Shown in pieces: positions 8,083-19,560 of a stretch of 64,000 nucleotides of DNA. Numbering within the stretch: position 1 is the first letter of the stretch; each line of letters begins with the position of its first letter. Below the pieces are notes generated by a model. That model made no database searches. It was given only the letters and a program-made list of their open reading frames with translations, and had not been told where the DNA came from. A program made the translations under genes and the position numbers. Source of the stretch: Alloalcanivorax balearicus MACL04 (GTDB taxonomy: Bacteria > Pseudomonadota > Gammaproteobacteria > Pseudomonadales > Alcanivoracaceae); assembly GCF_025532145.1 (NCBI RefSeq), contig NZ_ARXS01000021.1, positions 1-64,000 of the forward strand. Direction: 5' to 3'.

Positions 8083-9204
8083 ATGACCAGCGCTCTGGAT
8101 CTGTCCGCGGAATTCCCTCTTGAAAACGACGTGCTTTATCTCAATCACGCCGCCGTGGCGCCCTGGCCTAAACGCACCCGGGACGCCGTGGTGCGTTTCG
8201 CCGAGCAGAACATCACCGTGGGAGCGCGGGACTATCCACGCTGGCTCGACACCGAGCAGACCTTGCGCGGCCGCCTCGCGGCGCTGATCGGCGGTGTGCC
8301 ACACGAGGACATCGCCTTGCTCAAGAACACCTCCGAAGGGCTGTCGGTCATCGCCCAGGGCCTGTCCTGGCGGGACGGCGATCAGGTGCTGATCAGCGAC
8401 CAGGAGTTCCCCTCCAATCGCATTCCCTGGCAGGCCCTGGCCGAGCAGGGTGTGGAGGTGATCCAGGTGGCGGTGGACGGAGACAACGCCGAGCAACGCG
8501 TCATTGATGCGCTTGGCCCCCGTGTGCGCCTGGTGTCACTGTCATCGGTGCAATATGCCAGCGGCATTCGCCTGGATCTGGCTCCGATCGGCGCCGCGTG
8601 CCGGGAACGGGGCGTGCTGTTCTGCGTGGATGCGATCCAGAGTCTGGGGGCCCACGTCTTCGACGCCGAAAGCATCAATGCGGATTTCGTCGTCGCCGAT
8701 GGCCATAAGTGGATGCTGGGACCGGAGGGGCTGGCGCTGTTCTACGCCCGGCCGGAAGCCCGCGATCGGCTGCGCCTGCGTCAGTTCGGCTGGCACATGG
8801 TGGCGGCATCCGGTGAATACGACCGCCAGGACTGGCGGCCGGCGGATGATGCCCGACGTTTCGAGTGCGGCAGCCCCAACCTGCTGTGCGCCCATGCACT
8901 CAACGCGTCTCTGTCGTTACTGGAAGAGGTGGGCATGGCGGCGGTGGAACAGCGCCTGACCGATACCATGACCGGCCTGATCGGCGAGCTCAAGGCGCGC
9001 GGCGCGGAGTTGCTGACCCCGGAAGCGGCACGCCGCCGCGCCGGCATCGTCACCTTCCGGCTGCCCGGCGAGGAACCGCAATCCACCTTTGAACGTCTGC
9101 GTCAGGGCGGCGTGGTCTGCGCCCAGCGCGGTGGCGGCGTGCGCTTCTCGCCCCACTTTCATACTGACCAGTCAGTCATCGACCGCGCCCTGGCGCTGTT
9201 GTAG
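8083..9204 (+). CDS. class V aminotransferase (cysteine desulfurase-like PLP enzyme)
   Basis: A 373-residue fold-type I PLP enzyme of aminotransferase class V. The PLP lysine lies in ADGHKWMLGPEG (about 209-220), with the upstream Asp of FCVDAIQSLG and the SSVQYASG stretch. Active-site approach residues LNHAAVAP near the N-terminus match SufS/kynureninase-like relatives. No conserved catalytic Cys loop of a true cysteine desulfurase is evident, so the substrate is open. The ATG at 8083 was chosen because residues upstream of it (from 7993) are not conserved-looking. The NlpC/P60-like gene follows after 11 nt and is probably cotranscribed. Confidence 0.83.
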   Translation: MTSALDLSAEFPLENDVLYLNHAAVAPWPKRTRDAVVRFAEQNITVGARDYPRWLDTEQTLRGRLAALIGGVPHEDIALLKNTSEGLSVIAQGLSWRDGDQVLISDQEFPSNRIPWQALAEQGVEVIQVAVDGDNAEQRVIDALGPRVRLVSLSSVQYASGIRLDLAPIGAACRERGVLFCVDAIQSLGAHVFDAESINADFVVADGHKWMLGPEGLALFYARPEARDRLRLRQFGWHMVAASGEYDRQDWRPADDARRFECGSPNLLCAHALNASLSLLEEVGMAAVEQRLTDTMTGLIGELKARGAELLTPEAARRRAGIVTFRLPGEEPQSTFERLRQGGVVCAQRGGGVRFSPHFHTDQSVIDRALALL

Positions 9205-9215
9205 GATAGCGCCCC

Positions 9216-10046
9216 ATGCGAACGCAACGACTCTATCAATGGCTGTGCGAGCGCCTGCAACGTCAGGACGGCGGCAAGGATTGGCCGCAAAGCAGCCTGG
9301 ACCATCAGCGTGTCCTGCTGCAGCCCTGCGACGTGTTGCTGGTGGACAGCGACAGTGCTCTGGACCGGCGACTGCGGCGGCTCACCGGCAGCCGGTTCTC
9401 CCGTGCCCTGCTTTATATCGGCCGTTTGCACGACGTCGCCGACCCGTCCCTGCGCGCCCTGCTGGCCGATTACGTGCCTTGCGAACCGGACACTCAACTG
9501 GTGCTGGATGCCAGCCTGGAGAGAGGGTTACGGGTGCGGGAATTGAGCACGCTCAGCGGCCTGCATCTGCGCGTCTGCCGGGCACAAAATCTGTCCACGG
9601 ATGAGCGCCAGGACGCGCTGCGCTACGCCATCAGCCGGGTCGGCACCGGCAGCACCACCTCCTGGAGCACCCTTATGCTGCTCTGGCTACTTCCCTGGCG
9701 CACGCTGCCAAGCGGCTGGCGCCGGCGCCTCGCCAACCGCCTGGCCACTGAGTTGCTGCGTACCCTCAGCGGCAGCCTGGTGGGCGAAGCCTTCGCTTTC
9801 ATTCAATTCCCGGTTTATCCGCTGGTGAAACGGCCGGAAGACGATGGCTCACGGTTGCTGCGCCTGCAGCCGCGCCTGTTCCACGCCGCCGATTTCGATC
9901 ACTCGCCCTATTTCGACGTGATCAAGGCTCCTTATCTACTGGATCAGGTCCCCGCCGGATTTCAGGCTATTCCGTGGAAAGGGAACGCCGGTGCCATGGC
10001 CTCGGAACAGCAGGCCTCTCATTTGAGTCTGGTGGATAACCCGTAA
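9216..10046 (+). CDS. YiiX/YebB-like permuted NlpC/P60-family protein, probably inactive
   Basis: A 276-residue protein. Residues 36-70 (PCDVLLVDSD...SRALLYIGR) resemble the opening of YiiX/YebB-type permuted NlpC/P60 hydrolases, in which the pattern is GDxxL...SHxxxYxG; here the His position is Arg63. Residues 183-193 (TLSGSLVGEAF) resemble the CSxLVAEAF helix, with Ser185 where the catalytic Cys is expected. I therefore infer a catalytically dead or altered member that may bind lipid or peptide. No signal peptide is visible. The C-terminus overlaps the convergent protease gene by 28 bp. The family assignment is from pattern recognition only. Confidence 0.55.
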   Translation: MRTQRLYQWLCERLQRQDGGKDWPQSSLDHQRVLLQPCDVLLVDSDSALDRRLRRLTGSRFSRALLYIGRLHDVADPSLRALLADYVPCEPDTQLVLDASLERGLRVRELSTLSGLHLRVCRAQNLSTDERQDALRYAISRVGTGSTTSWSTLMLLWLLPWRTLPSGWRRRLANRLATELLRTLSGSLVGEAFAFIQFPVYPLVKRPEDDGSRLLRLQPRLFHAADFDHSPYFDVIKAPYLLDQVPAGFQAIPWKGNAGAMASEQQASHLSLVDNP

Positions 10047-11656
10047 GCCAACAGCAATACCCACCCCAATCCCAGGGCGCCACCGCCGCCGCTGCCGCCA
10101 GCACCGGCGCGAGGCGTCTCCGCTTGCGCCTGGGATGGTAGGAACGACAAGCGGGTATCTCCAGCCGGGAAATCTCCGCTGGATGAGCCACCGTCCAGAT
10201 AGACCCGGCCCTCGCCCTCCCCTTCGATCACCAGTGACCGACTGGCCTGCGCCCCTTCCGCCAGATCCCCCAATTGACACCGAACCGCGGCGCCACCACT
10301 GCACCCCTCGGGCAGGGTTTTCCAGAACCAGCCTTGCGGAATCCGGAACGACAGCCAGGCATCCCGGGCCGGGAAATGGGTGGCGCGATTGATCAATCGG
10401 GCTTCCAGCGTGACGGTGTCGCCGTTGAGACACTGGGTTGCGGCCATCAGCAGATCCGGCTGATCACTGAAGATCGCGGTCACCGCATCCCGTTCCAGCC
10501 GGTAATAATCGTGGGCGGCACTGTCCGGCCGGATCCACAATCGGGACTGCACCGTCGCACCAGTGCTGGATTGCACCCGCAAGCGATAATCGCCGCTACT
10601 GGCCCCGCGCGCCAGCGAAGCATCACCCCGGCACAGGCTGTAACCGTCGTGGTCACGACAAGCCAGTTCATCGGCACTGATCCGCACCCCTTGGTCATGA
10701 TCGATACGCGCGCCCACTTGGTGCGCCGCATTGACCCGGCTCTGATTCTCCAGCCTCAAAGACAGTGTCAGAGTCTCCCCCGGAGGGCTGTAGCGGCGCC
10801 CTCCCAGCGGACGGCTGTGCAAGTCCACCAGCGCATCGCCGGAGGTGCTCTCCAGCCACGCCAGGTAATCACTGACCCGGGTGTAGACGCCCGGCGCATC
10901 CGGTGTGGCGCACTGAGGCGGGCCATAGCTGGTGATGCCGGCCAGCCAGGGGCGGCCGTCATAGCGATAGATCAGTGGTCCACCGCTGTCTCCCCGGCAG
11001 GTATCGCGTCCCGAATCCCCCTGCCTTTGCAGCTCACCGGCACACAGCTGACGATCGGTAAGGTTGGACCAGTGACGCGCGCAGCGCTCCGGAGTGATGT
11101 AATCCAACGCCACCTGATGAAGCATCCGGGGGGCGCTTCCGCTCTCGGTGGTACCCCAGCCGTAAGCGGTCAGGGCCCGCTCGGCGGCGCCGTCGATCAA
11201 CGCCTGCATTTCCCGGTTCTTGGCCAGGTCGAGCGCGGCCAGGGCGGATTCTCCCTGCATTTGCAGTAATGCCAGGTCATTGTGGAAGACGCCGTAGACG
11301 AATTGCGGATGCACATGCACCGTCTGCACCGGCCAGCGCTCCGCCGGCTCCCCGCCACGGTCGGCGCTGCCCAGAGCGACGAACAGTTGCTCCGGCTTCA
11401 ATTGACTGCCGCTCTGGCCACGCACGCAGTGTGCCGCCGTCAGCACCCAGCGGGGCGCCACCAGGACCGAGCCGCACAGAAACGAGCCCTGTTCCGGATC
11501 ACCGGAACGGCTCACCTCCAGCTCCGCCATCCAGGACGGCGCCGCGGTGACCGGTTCCCCCCCGATAATCTGTGGCGACATGCTCTGTGCCCGGCCGCCC
11601 AAGGGCGCCAGGCAAAGCAGTACACAGGAGAAAGCAACAAAGATACGCAAATTCAC
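10019..11656 (-). CDS. secreted trypsin-like serine protease with GlyGly-CTERM anchor
   Basis: A 545-residue exported S1A protease. A signal peptide (NLRIFVAFSCVLLCLAP, cleavage near GRAQS) precedes IIGGEPVTAAPSW, the typical zymogen activation site. The catalytic triad is visible: His in LTAAHC, Asp in NDLALLQM and Ser in GDSGGPL. After about residue 265 come beta-rich, CARDB-like repeats. The C-terminus has a Gly-rich run, a hydrophobic helix (GLGWVLLLAYGLS) and basic residues, the GlyGly-CTERM signal processed by rhombosortase in type II secretion. I use the GTG at 11656, the first codon giving a clean signal peptide; a TTG at 11683 is the alternative. No rhombosortase gene is in this window. 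A CRP-like palindrome lies 94 bp upstream. Confidence 0.9.
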   Translation of the reverse strand: MNLRIFVAFSCVLLCLAPLGGRAQSMSPQIIGGEPVTAAPSWMAELEVSRSGDPEQGSFLCGSVLVAPRWVLTAAHCVRGQSGSQLKPEQLFVALGSADRGGEPAERWPVQTVHVHPQFVYGVFHNDLALLQMQGESALAALDLAKNREMQALIDGAAERALTAYGWGTTESGSAPRMLHQVALDYITPERCARHWSNLTDRQLCAGELQRQGDSGRDTCRGDSGGPLIYRYDGRPWLAGITSYGPPQCATPDAPGVYTRVSDYLAWLESTSGDALVDLHSRPLGGRRYSPPGETLTLSLRLENQSRVNAAHQVGARIDHDQGVRISADELACRDHDGYSLCRGDASLARGASSGDYRLRVQSSTGATVQSRLWIRPDSAAHDYYRLERDAVTAIFSDQPDLLMAATQCLNGDTVTLEARLINRATHFPARDAWLSFRIPQGWFWKTLPEGCSGGAAVRCQLGDLAEGAQASRSLVIEGEGEGRVYLDGGSSSGDFPAGDTRLSFLPSQAQAETPRAGAGGSGGGGALGLGWVLLLAYGLSTRLK

Positions 11657-11749
11657 ACCACACCCACCAAGGCAATTTCGCAAAGAGACAGGACATTAAT
11701 CCCAGAATAATGAGAAATTCTACCTAGCAGATCGATACGGATATATTAC

Positions 11750-11765
11750 TGTGATGTGTGTCACA
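11750..11765. promoter_or_regulatory. CRP/Vfr-type binding site
   Basis: TGTGATGTGTGTCACA is a perfect TGTGA-N6-TCACA palindrome, the CRP/Vfr consensus core. It sits in an AT-rich stretch 94 bp upstream of the GTG of the secreted protease, a normal distance for class I or II activation. cAMP-dependent control of an extracellular protease would parallel Vfr-regulated proteases in Pseudomonas; that role is inference. Confidence 0.6.
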
Positions 11766-11782
11766 AAAAAGCATGTGCAAAA

Positions 11783-11831
11783 ACAATAAAAAGGCGCCAC
11801 TTCGTGCAGATTAACCACACGATAGGCGCCT
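11783..11831 (-). terminator. rho-independent terminator of tatD-rmuC
   Basis: On the minus strand an AGGCGCC...GGCGCCT stem with an inner TCGTG/CACGA pairing is followed by TTTTTATT. It lies 48 bp after the rmuC stop, between rmuC and the CRP-like site. Confidence 0.75.
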
Positions 11832-11878
11832 ATTTAAGTTTTTTATCTACAATTTATAGCACTATAAAAAGTGACTTA

Positions 11879-13213
11879 TTAATCGCTGATGTCCTCGTCA
11901 TCCTCATCCTCCACCGGAGGCGGCAGATTACGCCGGGCCTTGGCTCCCAGATCCCGCAATTTATGCGCCTGCCCCAGCAGGTTGCCGCGCCCTTCCGTGA
12001 GCCGCTTGTAGGACGTTTCCCAGGCCTGTTGCGCCTTGCCGAGCTTGTCTCCCACATCCTCCAGGGATTCGCTGATCAGGGACACCTGATCACAAATACG
12101 GCCGGCGCGATCGGCGATATCCAGGGCATTGCGATTCTGATACTCATACCGCCAGATGTTCTGAATAGTGCGCAGGGTCACTAGCAACGTGGTGGGACTG
12201 ACCAGCACGATGTTGCGCTCGTAGGCCTCGGTGTAGAGCCCCGGCTCCGCTTCCATGGCGGTCATGAAGGCCCCTTCCACCGGGATGAACAGCAACACGA
12301 AGTCGAGGCTGCGAATCCCGTCCAGACGGCTGTAATCCTTGATGTCCAGCCCCTTGATATGGGCGCGCACGGATTGCAGGTGCTGATCGCGGGCCTGGCG
12401 GCGTTCCTCCTCGTCCTCGGCGCTGGTGAAGCGCTCATAAGCCACCAGGGAGACCTTGGCGTCGATCACCACGTCCTTGCCTTCGGGCAGATGGACGATG
12501 GCGTCCGGCAGCCGCCGACCTCCGTCCTCGCCACGCAACGCCACCTGGGTGTCGTATTCCCGTCCTTTGGTCAGGCCGGAGCTTTCCAGCACCCGCTCCA
12601 GAATCATCTCGCCCCAGTTGCCCTGGGTCTTCACCTGGCCGCGCAGGGCGTCGGTCAGATTCCGGGCATCCTGATGCATTTGCTGGTTGAGACTTTTGAG
12701 ATTCTGGAGCTGCTCGGACAACGCTGCCTGGGCACGGGCATCATCACCGTGGATCTGGTCAACCCGGCGGCGGAATTCGGTCAACTGCTCACGGAACGGC
12801 TGCAACAGGGTATGGATGCCTTCACGGTTCTTTTCCTCGAACTGACGGCTGCGCTGCTCGAAGATGCGCCCGGCCAGCAATTCGAATTCCTTGCGTAACT
12901 GCTCCCGGCTCTCCTCGGCGAAGCGCAGCTTGTCCTGCTGGCCGGACAAACGCTCCTCCAGACGGGCCTGTTCGGCGCGGGCGACGGACAGCTTTTCCTC
13001 CGCCTGGCGCCATTGCTGACCTTGCTGTTCCAGGTACTGACGTTGCTCGTCACGTTCCTGTTCCAGCGCCTGGATCCGCAGCGCCAGTCGCTCTGCTTCC
13101 TGTTCCAACAGGGCACGACGCCGCCGCATCGGCAGCCAGACCAGCAGTGCGGCGATCACCGCCGCGGCCACGGCGGCGGCCACCAGCCACCACCAAAACG
13201 TCGCCATCGTCAC
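11879..13213 (-). CDS. rmuC: DNA recombination protein RmuC
   Basis: A 444-residue RmuC-family protein, reported to limit inversions and recombination at short inverted repeats and thought to have a nuclease-like fold. It has an N-terminal membrane anchor (WWWLVAAAVAAAVIAALLVWLP), a long coiled coil (about 35-200, rich in Glu/Gln/Arg), then the conserved RmuC domain with NWGEMILERVLESSGL, DAIVHLPEGKDVVIDAKVSL and ILVSP-like VLVSPTTLLVTLRTI. The C-terminus is acidic (EDEDDEDISD). The GTG at 13213 overlaps the tatD stop and has AAGG 7 nt upstream; an ATG at 13207 is an alternative. It is coupled to tatD. Confidence 0.93.
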   Translation of the reverse strand: MTMATFWWWLVAAAVAAAVIAALLVWLPMRRRRALLEQEAERLALRIQALEQERDEQRQYLEQQGQQWRQAEEKLSVARAEQARLEERLSGQQDKLRFAEESREQLRKEFELLAGRIFEQRSRQFEEKNREGIHTLLQPFREQLTEFRRRVDQIHGDDARAQAALSEQLQNLKSLNQQMHQDARNLTDALRGQVKTQGNWGEMILERVLESSGLTKGREYDTQVALRGEDGGRRLPDAIVHLPEGKDVVIDAKVSLVAYERFTSAEDEEERRQARDQHLQSVRAHIKGLDIKDYSRLDGIRSLDFVLLFIPVEGAFMTAMEAEPGLYTEAYERNIVLVSPTTLLVTLRTIQNIWRYEYQNRNALDIADRAGRICDQVSLISESLEDVGDKLGKAQQAWETSYKRLTEGRGNLLGQAHKLRDLGAKARRNLPPPVEDEDDEDISD

Positions 13214-14007
13214 GGTACCGCCTTATTGAACAGCTGGAAGAAGTTATCGCGGGTAATGCGGGCCAGCTCCGCCACGGGCAACCCTTTCAGTTCCGCCACG
13301 CACTCCGCCACTTTGGCGACGTAACGGGGTTCGTTGGGCTTGCCCCGATGGGGCACCGGCGCCAGCCAGGGTGCGTCGGTCTCGATCAGCAAACGTTCCA
13401 CTGGCAACGCGGCAACGGTTGCACGCAGCGCTTCCGCGTTGCGGAAAGTGACGATACCGGAAATGGAGATGTAAAAACCCAGTTCGATGGCCTGCTCCGC
13501 CATGTCGCGGTCCTCGGTGAAGCAGTGCAGGGCGCCCCGCACCCGCCCTTCCCCATACTCGCGCAGCAGCGCCAGGGTATCGTCCTTGGCGCCGCGGGTG
13601 TGCACCACCAGCGGCAGACCGGTGTCGCGAGCGGCACGGATATGCTCAACGAAACGCTTCTGCTGCCACTCCCGCTGCTCCTTGGCGTAGAAGTAATCCA
13701 GGCCGGTTTCACCGATGCCCACCACTCTGGGATGGTCCGCCAAGCCGATCAGCTCCGCCGCGTCCGGTTCATGCACGTCCTTGTAAAGTGGATGCACACC
13801 GACGGTGGCGAACACGTCCGGCTGGGTTTCAGCCATCTCCCGCACCCGTGGAAAGGTTTCCAGATCGACACCGATGCACAGCATGGTGCCCACGCCGTCG
13901 GCGCGGGTGGCGGCCATGAGGGCCTGAAAATCACCTTGGTAGGCGTCCAGATTGAGGCGGTCCAGGTGGCAATGGGAGTCCACCAGATCAAGGGTCTCCG
14001 TAGACAT
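13210..14007 (-). CDS. tatD: TatD family metal-dependent deoxyribonuclease
   Basis: A 265-residue TIM-barrel hydrolase of the TatD/YcfH group. It has the metal-binding start DSHCHLDRL, then TVGVHP, GIGETGLDY, PLVVHTRGA, LHCFTEDRDMAEQAIELGFYIS (positions about 150-171) and the C-terminal IETDAPWLAP (Asp ligand). It is expected to act as a metal-dependent DNase or exonuclease in the cytoplasm. ATG 14007 is chosen; in-frame codons upstream of it derive from repeat DNA. It is the first gene of tatD-rmuC; pilZ lies upstream across a composite repeat, so a shared transcript is uncertain. Confidence 0.92.
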   Translation of the reverse strand: MSTETLDLVDSHCHLDRLNLDAYQGDFQALMAATRADGVGTMLCIGVDLETFPRVREMAETQPDVFATVGVHPLYKDVHEPDAAELIGLADHPRVVGIGETGLDYFYAKEQREWQQKRFVEHIRAARDTGLPLVVHTRGAKDDTLALLREYGEGRVRGALHCFTEDRDMAEQAIELGFYISISGIVTFRNAEALRATVAALPVERLLIETDAPWLAPVPHRGKPNEPRYVAKVAECVAELKGLPVAELARITRDNFFQLFNKAVP

Positions 14008-14063
14008 GAAACACTCCGTATTGAACTGCGAGCATTCTACATGAAACGGGATGTTGAGTGCGG

Positions 14064-14283
14064 GACGCTGGACGCTTACACACAGCACGCCGGCACGCCA
14101 AACCCTTGGCCCGAGACATGAATTCACGGGTGGCTACAAGGCCGCTGTGGGCGCTTGCCTGCAAGCGAATCTCTTGTGGAGCCCAATTCGCTTGCAGGCA
14201 AGCGCCCACAGCGGCTTCGTAGTCCCTTCCGTAGGAAGCGGCTTTAGCAGCGAATGGCGTGTTGTGTGCAAGCGGCCAGCGTC
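14064..14283. repeat. composite nested palindrome (outer arms plus REP-like copy C)
   Basis: Outer inverted arms of 28 bp at 14064-14091 (beginning GACGCTGGACGCTTACACAC) and 14256-14283 agree at 25 of 28 positions. They enclose a REP-like palindrome at 14132-14224 with near-perfect arms (GCCGCTGTGGGCGCTTGCCT and complement). The right outer arm runs into the pilZ stop codon. The same outer arm frames a different inner palindrome at 54264-54438. Confidence 0.72.
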
Positions 14284-14629
14284 ACATCGTATGCGTGGGC
14301 CGGTCCGATTGCAGCGAGCCGGCGAGGTGATTTTCTATGGTGCGCCGGGCGGTGTCGTCCTGATCGGAGAACTGCACGCCGATGCCGGCACTGCGATTGC
14401 CCTGGGCGCCTCGCGGCGTGATCCAGACCACCCGGCCGGCCACCGGTATTTTCTCCGGCTCATCCATGATGCTGAGCAGGAGAAAGATCTCCTCCCCCAG
14501 CTGATAGACTTTCTCGGTCGGCACGAACAGGCCGCCGTTGCCGATGAACGGCATGTAAGCAGCGTACAGCGCTGCTTTGTCCTTGATACTCAGCGAAAGA
14601 ATGCCACTACGGCCCCCCGGCATCTTCAT
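14282..14629 (-). CDS. pilZ: type IV pilus biogenesis protein PilZ
   Basis: A 115-residue PilZ-domain protein strongly resembling the founding Pseudomonas PilZ: GILSLSIKDKAALYAAYMPF, GGLFVPT, DEPEKIPVAGRVVWITPRGA and AGIGVQF. The founding PilZ lacks the RXXXR/DzSXXG c-di-GMP motif and instead binds PilB/FimX; this protein likewise lacks the N-terminal RXXXR, so c-di-GMP binding is unlikely. Its place after holB is the conserved Pseudomonas position. It is needed for type IV pilus assembly in relatives; the pilus genes are not in this window. Confidence 0.95.
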   Translation of the reverse strand: MKMPGGRSGILSLSIKDKAALYAAYMPFIGNGGLFVPTEKVYQLGEEIFLLLSIMDEPEKIPVAGRVVWITPRGAQGNRSAGIGVQFSDQDDTARRTIENHLAGSLQSDRPTHTM

Positions 14630-14687
14630 GCCACCCCCCTGTCGCGGTACTGCTTGTGATTGTTGTGCATGCCAATTCCGTGGGCGC

Positions 14688-17376
<2,689 letters not shown>

Positions 17377-17449
17377 GGATTGAATTTCAATGCCTGTATT
17401 GACGATCCCTGGCCCTGGCCACGGAGCGGGATCGGGGTTATGCGCGCGC

Positions 17450-18238
17450 TCAGTCGTTGAACTGCGCCCGCCAGAGCTGTTGCCACCGTGGAACGTGCGG
17501 GTTCATCGGCCACGCCCACTGCGCCAGTTTACGCACCGGCAACAGGCCGACAATACTGTTGGTAAGAAAAATGCCATCCGCCCGGCGCAGATGTGACAGG
17601 GGCCTCGCCCTCACCTGCACTTGCCAGCCCTGATCACGGGCGATGTCGAGCAGCCAGTCGCGTGCCACGCCAGCGACCCCGGCGCGCTCCAGGGAGGGTG
17701 TCCACAGCAGGTTGCCGAACACGGCGAACAGATTCATCGAAGTGGCTTCCACCGGGCACCGGTGGCGGTCCAGCAACAGCCCCTCGCGCCAGCCATGGCG
17801 GCCGGCCTCGGCGCGCGCCGCCACTTGCGGCAGGCGGTTAAGATGCTTGAGTCCGGCAAAGGGGTCGTCCGGCAGCACGGTATCGCAGAGGCCGATTTCG
17901 ACCCCGTGACGGAGATGGTCGCACGGTTCTTCTGTCAGCGGAAACCATTGGCCAAACAAGGTGGGTTCAGGCTGCTCCGGCGGCAAATAACCACGGCCGC
18001 CACTGCCACGGGTCAGCACCAGCTTGACCACGCCGGCCTCCGCGTCATGATCGCGCAACTGCGCCGCCAGAGTCCGCTCCAGCCCTTGTGCCGCCAGCGG
18101 AATCGCCAGCCGGCGGGCGCCGGCCAGCATTCTCGCCCGGTGCCGGGGCCACAACGGCACCCGGCCGTCCGCGCCGACCCTCAGGGTTTCGAACAGACCA
18201 TCCCCGTAGGCCAGGCCACGGTCACTGCGGGACAGCAT
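17450..18238 (-). CDS. pabC: aminodeoxychorismate lyase
   Basis: A 262-residue fold-type IV PLP enzyme that forms p-aminobenzoate and pyruvate from aminodeoxychorismate (folate pathway). Features are DRGLAYGDGLFETLRV at the N-terminus, the PLP Lys in VVKLVLTRGSGGRGY, and GVARDWLLDIA. It lies 10 nt after fabF, and the ATG has GGAG directly upstream. The fabF-pabC-mltG-tmk-holB order is conserved. Confidence 0.92.
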   Translation of the reverse strand: MLSRSDRGLAYGDGLFETLRVGADGRVPLWPRHRARMLAGARRLAIPLAAQGLERTLAAQLRDHDAEAGVVKLVLTRGSGGRGYLPPEQPEPTLFGQWFPLTEEPCDHLRHGVEIGLCDTVLPDDPFAGLKHLNRLPQVAARAEAGRHGWREGLLLDRHRCPVEATSMNLFAVFGNLLWTPSLERAGVAGVARDWLLDIARDQGWQVQVRARPLSHLRRADGIFLTNSIVGLLPVRKLAQWAWPMNPHVPRWQQLWRAQFND

Positions 18239-18248
18239 GGCGCTCCGC

Positions 18249-19487
18249 TCAGACGCGGCGGAACAGCAGGGTGCCGTTGGTGCCGCCGAAGCCGAAGGAA
18301 TTGGACAAGGCGACGTCGATCTGCCGGTCCTGGGCCTGATTGGGCACCAGGTTCAGATCACAGCCGTCATCCGGATCGTTCAGATTGATGGTCGGCGGCG
18401 CCACATTGTCACGCATGGCCAATAGACAGAGGATCGCTTCCACGGCACCGGCGGCCCCCAGAAGGTGGCCGATCATGGACTTGGTGGAACTCACCGCCAG
18501 CTTGTCGGCGTGCTCGCCGAACACCTGCTTCACCGCGTTCAGTTCGGCCAGATCGCCCAGCTTGGTGGAGGTGGCGTGGGCATTGATGTAATCCACTTCA
18601 CCGGCGTCCATCCCGGCGTCACGCAAAGCGTTACGCATGGACAACGCGGCGCCGGCGCCGTTTTCAGACGGCGCGGTCATGTGGTAGGCGTCATCGCTCA
18701 TACCGTAGCCGACCAGTTCGGCGTAAATAGTGGCACCGCGGGCCTTGGCCCGTTCGTATTCTTCCAGCACCACGGCACCGGCGCCGTCGCCAAGCACGAA
18801 GCCGTCGCGCTCGCGGTCCCAGGGCCGGCTGGCCGCCTGAGGATCATCATTGCGGGAAGACAGCGCCCGCGCCGCGGCAAAACCGCCCATGCCCAGCGGC
18901 GTGGAGCCTTTTTCCGCGCCGCCGGCGATCATCACGTCGGCGAGGCCCAACTGGATCTGCTGGGCAGCGAAGCCAATGTTATGGGTGCCGGTGGTGCACG
19001 CGGATACGGTGGCGAAGTTCGGGCCCTTGAAGCCGTACATGATGGCCAGGTTACCGGCGATCATATTGATGATGGTGCTGGGCACGAAGAATGGAGACAG
19101 CTTGCGCGGGCCGGAATCCAGCAACTTGCGGTGGTTCTCTTCGATATTGGTGAGACCGCCGATGCCGGAACCGATGGCGGCGCCGATGCGCTCGCCGTCT
19201 TCCTTGTCCATATCCAGGCCGGCATCGCCAATGGCCTGGATCGCCGCCACCATGCCGTACTGGACGAACAGGTCCATTTTTCGGCCTTCCTTGGCGGACA
19301 GGTAATCACCCAGTTCAAAATCCGGTACCAGGCCGGCGAATTTGGTGGAGAAATCCGAGGTGTCGAAGTGCTCAATCGGGCGAATGCCGCTACGGCCCGC
19401 CTTGATGCCCTCCCAGGTACTGTTCACATCGGCGCCCAGGGGCGTGAGCATACCCAGGCCGGTTACCACTACTCGACGTCGTGTCAC
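18249..19487 (-). CDS. fabF: 3-oxoacyl-ACP synthase II (KAS II)
   Basis: A 412-residue condensing enzyme for fatty-acid elongation. The Cys-His-His triad is visible: Cys in [13 protein letters not shown], His in [11 protein letters not shown] and His in [13 protein letters not shown]. The true start is GTG 19487, eight bases after GGGAGG; an in-frame TTG further upstream would overlap this ribosome site. Separation from acpP by 419 bp of repeats and a terminator is unusual, since the two are normally nearly adjacent. Confidence 0.96.
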   Translation of the reverse strand: MTRRRVVVTGLGMLTPLGADVNSTWEGIKAGRSGIRPIEHFDTSDFSTKFAGLVPDFELGDYLSAKEGRKMDLFVQYGMVAAIQAIGDAGLDMDKEDGERIGAAIGSGIGGLTNIEENHRKLLDSGPRKLSPFFVPSTIINMIAGNLAIMYGFKGPNFATVSACTTGTHNIGFAAQQIQLGLADVMIAGGAEKGSTPLGMGGFAAARALSSRNDDPQAASRPWDRERDGFVLGDGAGAVVLEEYERAKARGATIYAELVGYGMSDDAYHMTAPSENGAGAALSMRNALRDAGMDAGEVDYINAHATSTKLGDLAELNAVKQVFGEHADKLAVSSTKSMIGHLLGAAGAVEAILCLLAMRDNVAPPTINLNDPDDGCDLNLVPNQAQDRQIDVALSNSFGFGGTNGTLLFRRV

Positions 19488-19560
19488 CTGTATTCCTCCC
19501 AAAATGACGATTCCGGGGCCGGACCTGTCAGCGCCGGCGCCCTCGGATTATAGCGTACCG

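Noticed and set aside
8083-9204. Class V aminotransferase as IscS/SufS
   Set aside because: No isc/suf neighbours and no recognisable catalytic Cys loop; PLP motif alone is not sufficient.
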